From assembly GCA_019916065.1 (NCBI GenBank), contig CM034237.1, positions 1,587,421 through 1,651,420 of the forward strand: a stretch of 64,000 nt of DNA, given 5' to 3'. This document shows positions 59,269 to 64,000 of the stretch, piece by piece (position 1 is the stretch's first letter; every line of letters starts with the position of its first letter). The stretch is from Vitellaria paradoxa (taxonomy: Eukaryota > Streptophyta > Magnoliopsida > Ericales > Sapotaceae). The notes below the pieces were generated by a model that worked only from the letters and a program-made list of their open reading frames with translations, was not told the DNA's origin and made no database searches. The position numbers were made by a program, and so were the translations under genes.

Positions 59269-60942
59269 TTCAGTATTTCAGCCATGATTCAGACTTTCGT
59301 CCTTGAAACCAGACTTTTGACAGCAAATCTTTAGAATATTTCAAATATGTTTTGTCAACAATAGGATTTGGATTGATGTTCTTGCTGTTTGTTTCTTTTG
59401 ATTAGGTTTAAGTTGTTTTGTTTTACTTTTGCCACCTATACTTTGAACTTACAACTTGGAATGAATGAAATTTCTGTTTTCTTGGAATTAGTGATGTCAT
59501 TTGCATAAATTGATTGAGCTGAGTTGAAGTATGAAATTTTAAGAGTTGTTGTGTTTGCCATGTGTTTTTAAGTTGAAAAGTGTGTGAATGGATTTAGCTT
59601 GAGAATTGTTGATCTAACATTTCTTGAGGAATGGATTTATGAATGAATAATGTGTTTTATGGATTTCCAGATATAGTGGAGACTTAAAACCTGAAGTGAG
59701 ATATTGAGCCTTAAACTTTGTTCATGAGAGACTTACATTTACTCTAAGGGCTTTCCAAAAGCTCAAGCTTTTTGCACTTCAAATTCCTTCAATAACTCCA
59801 CTTATACTATTTTGCTTTGGGTGTTTGTGAAGTGATTGAGGAATGGAACTAGATTTTGATTCTTAACTTTTATGGTTGGATGGAATGAAATCATAGAAGT
59901 GATATTAGGCCATTTTTCTTAACATTTGAGCTTGGAATGCCTTTCTTTGATAAACATGACCATTGTAGCCAAGTTTGAGCCTTATTAGAGCATTCATACT
60001 TCTTCATTTTTACCACATAATTCCTTTAACCAAAATGAATGCTCTCTACCCTTCCCTATGTATTTTGGAATGCATTGAAAATAGAAATGAAGGTTAGTGG
60101 GCTGAATTGTGGGATTTGGAGGTGAGAAGAAAGAAAAATGTATAGAATGAGGAAAAAGAAAATGTTAAGGGAAATTGATGATAAAAAGAAAATCAAAAAG
60201 GGGGAAACTGTTTTAATTTTGAAATACATTCACTTGAGGTCATTTTCAGTTTAAAAAAAAAATGAATTGTAGAAGGGTAGAAGAAAGTTTATTTCAGTGT
60301 TCCAAATCAGTTTTTGAATTCCTTATCCTTTCCTTCTATTACCTTATTAAACCTCATGGCCCCATTACAACCCATTGCAAGTCCTAATTGATCTTTGGAA
60401 GAATTTTCATTCAATTGTGAAATTTAGGAATTAGGGAATCATGGTGAAAATTCTGAAATTACTTTGCTACATCATTCCTTCATGGAGTTATGCCAAGTCC
60501 AATTCTTTCTTGAATACATCGTTTTTGACTTGTTGATGCCACCTTCTAGAATTTGATGAACATTTACTCTTAATAAGGGGCATCTTGAGTGAAACCTTGT
60601 GTGCTCTATTTTCTTTGGAGTGAATTCCAAGGTGAGATTTGAAGTCAAAACTTGGGAATGAAATGGAATGCAAAGTTCAGAATTAAATGAAGTTCTAAAG
60701 ATGTATGTTAAGTTGATAGAGCTAAAAGCTGCTATTCATTCACATTCATTTCACACACTTGGCAAGTTTCACATCTCTTATAAAATTTTAAATTTTAAAC
60801 TTTGCTTATGAAAGTTTTTGCTTATGGTGTTGACTAATTTCATATGAATAGCTGAAATGTCATTCAAATTGAAATGGAATTAATGCTTTTGGATTTCTCT
60901 CCTATTTTCTATTAGAAGCATTACTAGGGACTAGTAATGTTG
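59269..60942 (+). other. Long 3' untranslated region of the element
   Basis: No coding region is recognised. AT-rich with TTGAATTCC/GGAATG words. It lies between the extra coding region and the 3' polypurine tract. Confidence 0.6.
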
Positions 60943-60957
60943 TAGTTGGGGGGTGTG
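60943..60957 (+). other. 3' polypurine tract
   Basis: TAGTTGGGGGGTGTG directly abuts the 3' LTR and is the expected plus-strand primer. A very similar TAGTTGGGGGGG occurs at about 57235. Confidence 0.75.
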
Positions 60958-62443
60958 TGATTGGACATCAATTGTTACATATTTATATATTCAAATTACA
61001 CTTGCACACATCATAAAAAGATATAAAATCTATGTTTTGTGCAGATTCCATCTCCATATCTCCAAAGTGGAAATGTGTTGATTTCCATCACAAAAACAAG
61101 AAATTAAGCTACATTGAGGATGTTGAGAAGAAAGCATGCTGCACAACACATCAAAGGATTGAAGCTATTTCAGAAGAAGAAAATTCAGTTGAAATCAATG
61201 CAAAGAGATCAGAATCACTATTCTGGAAATTTCTGCAGCAGAGGATCATATTCGAATATGGTTTTACTGTATTCGAATATAAGCTTCTTCACAGCAACGA
61301 ATTCCATGTGACCCCAACTTCTCCATGTGATGTAACCTGCAATCCAGGGAGGGCAAATCAGTAAAAAAAAATAGGAGAAAGAAGGAGCCATCATGAGGAC
61401 TACATTCGGTTAGAGGAGAGAGAAGGAAGAGAGTAGAGAGAGAGACACGCAAGAAAGCAGAGGAGTCGGGGAGAGAAATTCAGTTTTGTAGAGAGAGGTT
61501 TTGAGAGAAATTTATTGAGAGTTCATAGTTTTACATTTTAATTTCAATTCGGCATTGGAGTTTTTGAGATTTACATTTTGAATTCATTTCAATTTCTGTA
61601 ATCAGATTTTCAGTTCTAAATCCATTAAATTTCATTTTCAGTTGAAATGTCTTCAATTCAGATTTCCATTTCTGTTTTTCTTCTTTTAATATGCTCGGCT
61701 AAGTCTTCTTGGGCCAAGGCAAGGGTAATGCCCTTCCAATGAATCTCAAGTGGCCGAACTTCATGGATTACTTTGAGTTCTTATGATTATCAAGTCAATT
61801 TGCTGCTGGGTGTCTTAGAACTCATTGATCAAGACCCGATTAATCCAAATTTGTATATCCTATTGATGAGTTCATAGGTGTTGCTTAACTTAGAACTCTC
61901 ATGACATTGTTGTATGTGGGTTGCTAGAATTAGAACTCCTATTGTCCTTAAAATAGGTTATGCACATTGAGTGTTTAATCCATGGTTTGTTTCAATTGAA
62001 ATTAATTTTCTCAAAAATCAGCACAAATTGATTTGGTAATTTAAAACTCTTGGCACTTGAAATTCATTCGGATTGGTATTAAACTTGTCTTGCTCAATTT
62101 TTTTTTATCACTTAATCTTTAGTTTAAATTTATTTTGCTTTTGGAAAACTAGTTCAAAACCATCAACCAACCAAATCAGATTTTAATTTTCTGTTTCACA
62201 TTTTTTGTGAGTTGTATTTTGCCAAATTAATCTCCACTAGAGTCATTCACTTCATTACTCCCTAGATCCCTGTGGAAATGACCTGGACTTACCAGTTATT
62301 TTGTGCTTCAACCACACCTTGCACTTAGGGGAAAACTTGTCTTGATTTACCTCACTTAACATTGTTTTAAATTTTGAATTGATAAACTGAATTTTCATCT
62401 GAGCTTTTTATTTTGGAATGAGGTAATTAAGTAAGAACAAGCA
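60958..62443 (+). repeat. 3' LTR of the Athila-type element (1486 bp)
   Basis: Nearly identical to 49053-50540 over its full length. Visible differences are mostly 1-4-bp indels, for example in the GA run near 61430, in AAAAAAA runs, and in CACA(TCA)AAGG near 61146. It ends AAGAACAAGCA, then the flank TCTAGCGACC. Contains TATTCGAATA at 61249 and 61270. Confidence 0.92.
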
Positions 62444-62995
62444 TCTAGCGACCAAGTGGTGACACAGTCGGGCACCCAAGATCTTATGTGCCCAAGCTGT
62501 GTGCACACAAGGTAACTTGATCCGGCCTGGATTGCAACTTTCAGCTCGTAACTTGGCTTCCTTTAGCTGCATTCCGCCATTTCCCTACAAAACACACAAA
62601 GACCATAGAAATAATCAAAACAAGATAAGAAATGAATTCTAGTTGATAAAATGTTCATAAGAAGAGTGTGAAATGAAACTAAGACATGACAATGATTGCG
62701 TGCAATCAGTACTCATTGAAACAAATACAAGCACCTTTGCTGCCATTTGCCAAGGAACTTTGAAGTGTGACAATGACACAAACCTTGGGGAACCTTTGAT
62801 GAAAATCCCAAATCACCTCCATCTCCAATGATGTATTACACAATTATTTAGGTAATTTCATTACATCTTTTCAATTTTGAATAATTTTGAGTTGAATAAT
62901 TGGTGTTTGAAGTTTGAGTGCTACTTGATCAAATTTCTATTCAGTGTATGCATCTTTGATCTGGTAGAATCATATAAATTAATCATGTCTCTCGA
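62444..62995. other. Flank or leader before the second Athila-type gag
   Basis: No coding region. It may be the untranslated leader of the element whose gag follows. No primer site is recognised. Confidence 0.4.
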
Positions 62996-64000
62996 GTGAC
63001 TTATCCTGAAGAATCATACATGGAATTTTCTATGACTTCATCATCTAAACCACAACCACCCTCATCATATAGTTCTCTGTCTATTGATTTGTTGCCTTTC
63101 ATGAACGATATAGAAGAAGGAGGTGGTTGCGGTGTCCATGAGGACCCAGACATTATTATGCCTATAGAGGTTAAACCTTTGAGACAGTTTTGCATCCAAT
63201 TCGTCAAACTACACCTTCATACATTATATTGCCTTTGAATCAAAGAAATTTCAATTTCAAACCAGGCATTATCCAATTGTTACCCACATTTTTATGGGAT
63301 GGATTCTGAAAATCCTATGCTTTATATGAAGGACTTTGATGATGTTTGTAGTACAATGCATGGATCAGAACACAAAGACAGACACCGTTGGGTTACGGTT
63401 GTTCCATTTTCATTTGAAACACAGGCCAAGGCCAAAAGGTCGCTAAACTAACCCACTCCATTAGTACATGGATAGCAATGGATGCTAAGCTTTTGAAAAA
63501 ATATTTTTCAGCACATAGAACCATGATGATGCAAAAGAAAATCATGAACTTTCTTGTAAACCAATGAGTCCTTTTGTAAGCATTGGAGAGGTTTAAAGAG
63601 TTGTTGAATGCATGTCTACATCGGTTTGGAGGGTGTGTAGTTTTTCTATGATTCATTGCCAGCAGAATTCAAATCACTTTTTTCGACCATGATGGTGGTC
63701 ATTTCTTGGATAAACTCCCGAGGTGTATTTTGTTTTATGATGAATTGGCTAAGAACACTAGAAAATAGGAAATAGAACCACCTTCACAGTTAAAGTTTAG
63801 GGAGTCCACCCCCAACCTAGTGGCAAGTTGCTTCTTAGTGAGTTGATATTTAAGTTCTGGTTGGATTTGTTGACTACGAAGGTAGAGTCTATAGAGCTTA
63901 AGAAGGTCATATGGTAAGTGAATAAAGAACCTAGGTGTGTAGTTTGTGAGATAGTGGGTCATAGCATAAATGAATGTCCTACTTTACCCACTGATTACAA
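62996..64000 (+). pseudogene. Second Athila-type gag, decayed, running off the window
   Basis: Similar in plan to 51009-52648 but more diverged. HEDPDIIMPIEVKPLRQ precedes the core; FYGMDSENPMLYMKDFDDVC and VVPFSFETQAKA (63290-63430) mark the Gag core. A zinc knuckle CVVCEIVGHSINEC with CPTLP after it (about 63936-63990) ends at the window edge. Multiple stops and shifts. It belongs to an element different from 49053-62443, and the younger element may have inserted into it. Confidence 0.75.

Larger units (their letters stand above)
49343..61279. repeat. Dispersed palindrome TATTCGAATA, mostly in 20-21-bp pairs
   Basis: Exact copies start at 49343, 49364, 50770, 52018, 52756, 57611, 57631, 57699, 61249 and 61270. 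Near copies are at 52777 (CATTCGAATA), 59214 (TATTCGATTG) and 59234 (TATTCGAATT). Start-to-start spacings within pairs: 21 (49343/49364), 21 (52756/52777), 20 (57611/57631), 20 (59214/59234), 21 (61249/61270). The spacer sequences within pairs differ, so apart from the LTR copies the pairs are not simple duplications of one unit. I found no exact copy outside the element in this window. Confidence 0.85.
49053..62443 (+). mobile_element. Athila-type Ty3/gypsy retrotransposon, nearly complete (13.4 kb)
   Basis: Order: 5' LTR, tRNA-Asp-type primer site, gag, aspartic protease, RT, RNase H, integrase, internal polypurine-like tract, an extra coding region in the env-like position, 3' polypurine tract, 3' LTR. 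The DLGAS protease active site and the post-integrase coding region are characteristic of the Athila lineage. All coding regions are recognisable but broken by roughly ten frameshifts or stops, so the element cannot encode working proteins as given. The LTRs are highly similar, differing mainly by short indels, so insertion is not ancient. The expected 5-bp target duplication is missing (left flank GTAGT, right flank TCTAG). Confidence 0.9.

Overview
This is nuclear DNA of a flowering plant. Evidence: plant-type Ty3/gypsy (Athila) and Ty1/copia retrotransposons, an RTE-type LINE, Tourist-like and hAT-like MITEs, a plant R2R3-MYB gene with the canonical 133/130-bp first two exons, an NPF (NRT1/PTR) transporter fragment, GT-AG introns and AT-rich, microsatellite-studded intergenic DNA. 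I cannot name the species; a dicot is likely but is inference. The window is gene-poor and repeat-rich. Every host gene I recognise is broken in the sequence as given, so either this is a decayed interval or the assembly carries single-base indel errors. The two possibilities cannot be separated from this window alone.

Layout. 1-5.1 kb: a Tourist-like MITE, a 192-bp tandem duplication, and the 5' part (exons 1-3) of an eIF4A-III-type DEAD-box helicase pseudogene on the minus strand, with a 3.3-kb first intron. 5.6-8.1 kb: AT-rich, gene-free DNA. 8.1-8.7 kb: an NPF8-like transporter pseudogene fragment. 8.9-11.3 kb: a second, diverged copy of the helicase exon-1 block. It carries a solo-LTR-like insertion (9483-9884) and an unclassified 841-bp insertion; the first copy serves as the empty site for both. 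11.5-13.9 kb: a probable long solo LTR. 14506-14605: a 100-N gap. 14.6-17.4 kb: a decayed RTE LINE on the minus strand. 18.2-20 kb: the 3' half of a HAL2-like 3'(2'),5'-bisphosphate nucleotidase pseudogene. 20-28.8 kb: gene-free DNA with MITEs and tandem duplications. 29.0-30.3 kb: a subgroup-11-like R2R3-MYB gene whose reading frame stops exactly after the DNA-binding domain. 30.3-43.5 kb: gene-free DNA with a second Tourist-like copy, an hAT-like MITE that contains a SINE-like stretch, and a 967-bp foldback element.

43.5-64 kb is a retrotransposon cluster. It holds a copia gag remnant cut by an inverted gypsy LTR, a gypsy LTR-PBS-gag-protease remnant, a nearly complete 13.4-kb Athila-type element (49053-62443), and the gag of a second Athila-type element that runs off the right edge. 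The 13.4-kb element has two ~1.49-kb LTRs, a tRNA-Asp-type primer site, gag, protease, RT, RNase H and integrase. After integrase it has an extra coding region in the env-like position.

Most interesting signal: the 10-bp palindrome TATTCGAATA occurs ten times exactly inside the Athila-type element, and I found no exact copy elsewhere in the window. Most copies are arranged as pairs 20-21 bp apart, about two helical turns. The pairs sit in both LTRs, in the gag-protease linker, and before and at the end of the extra coding region. This looks like a dispersed, element-specific protein-binding array.
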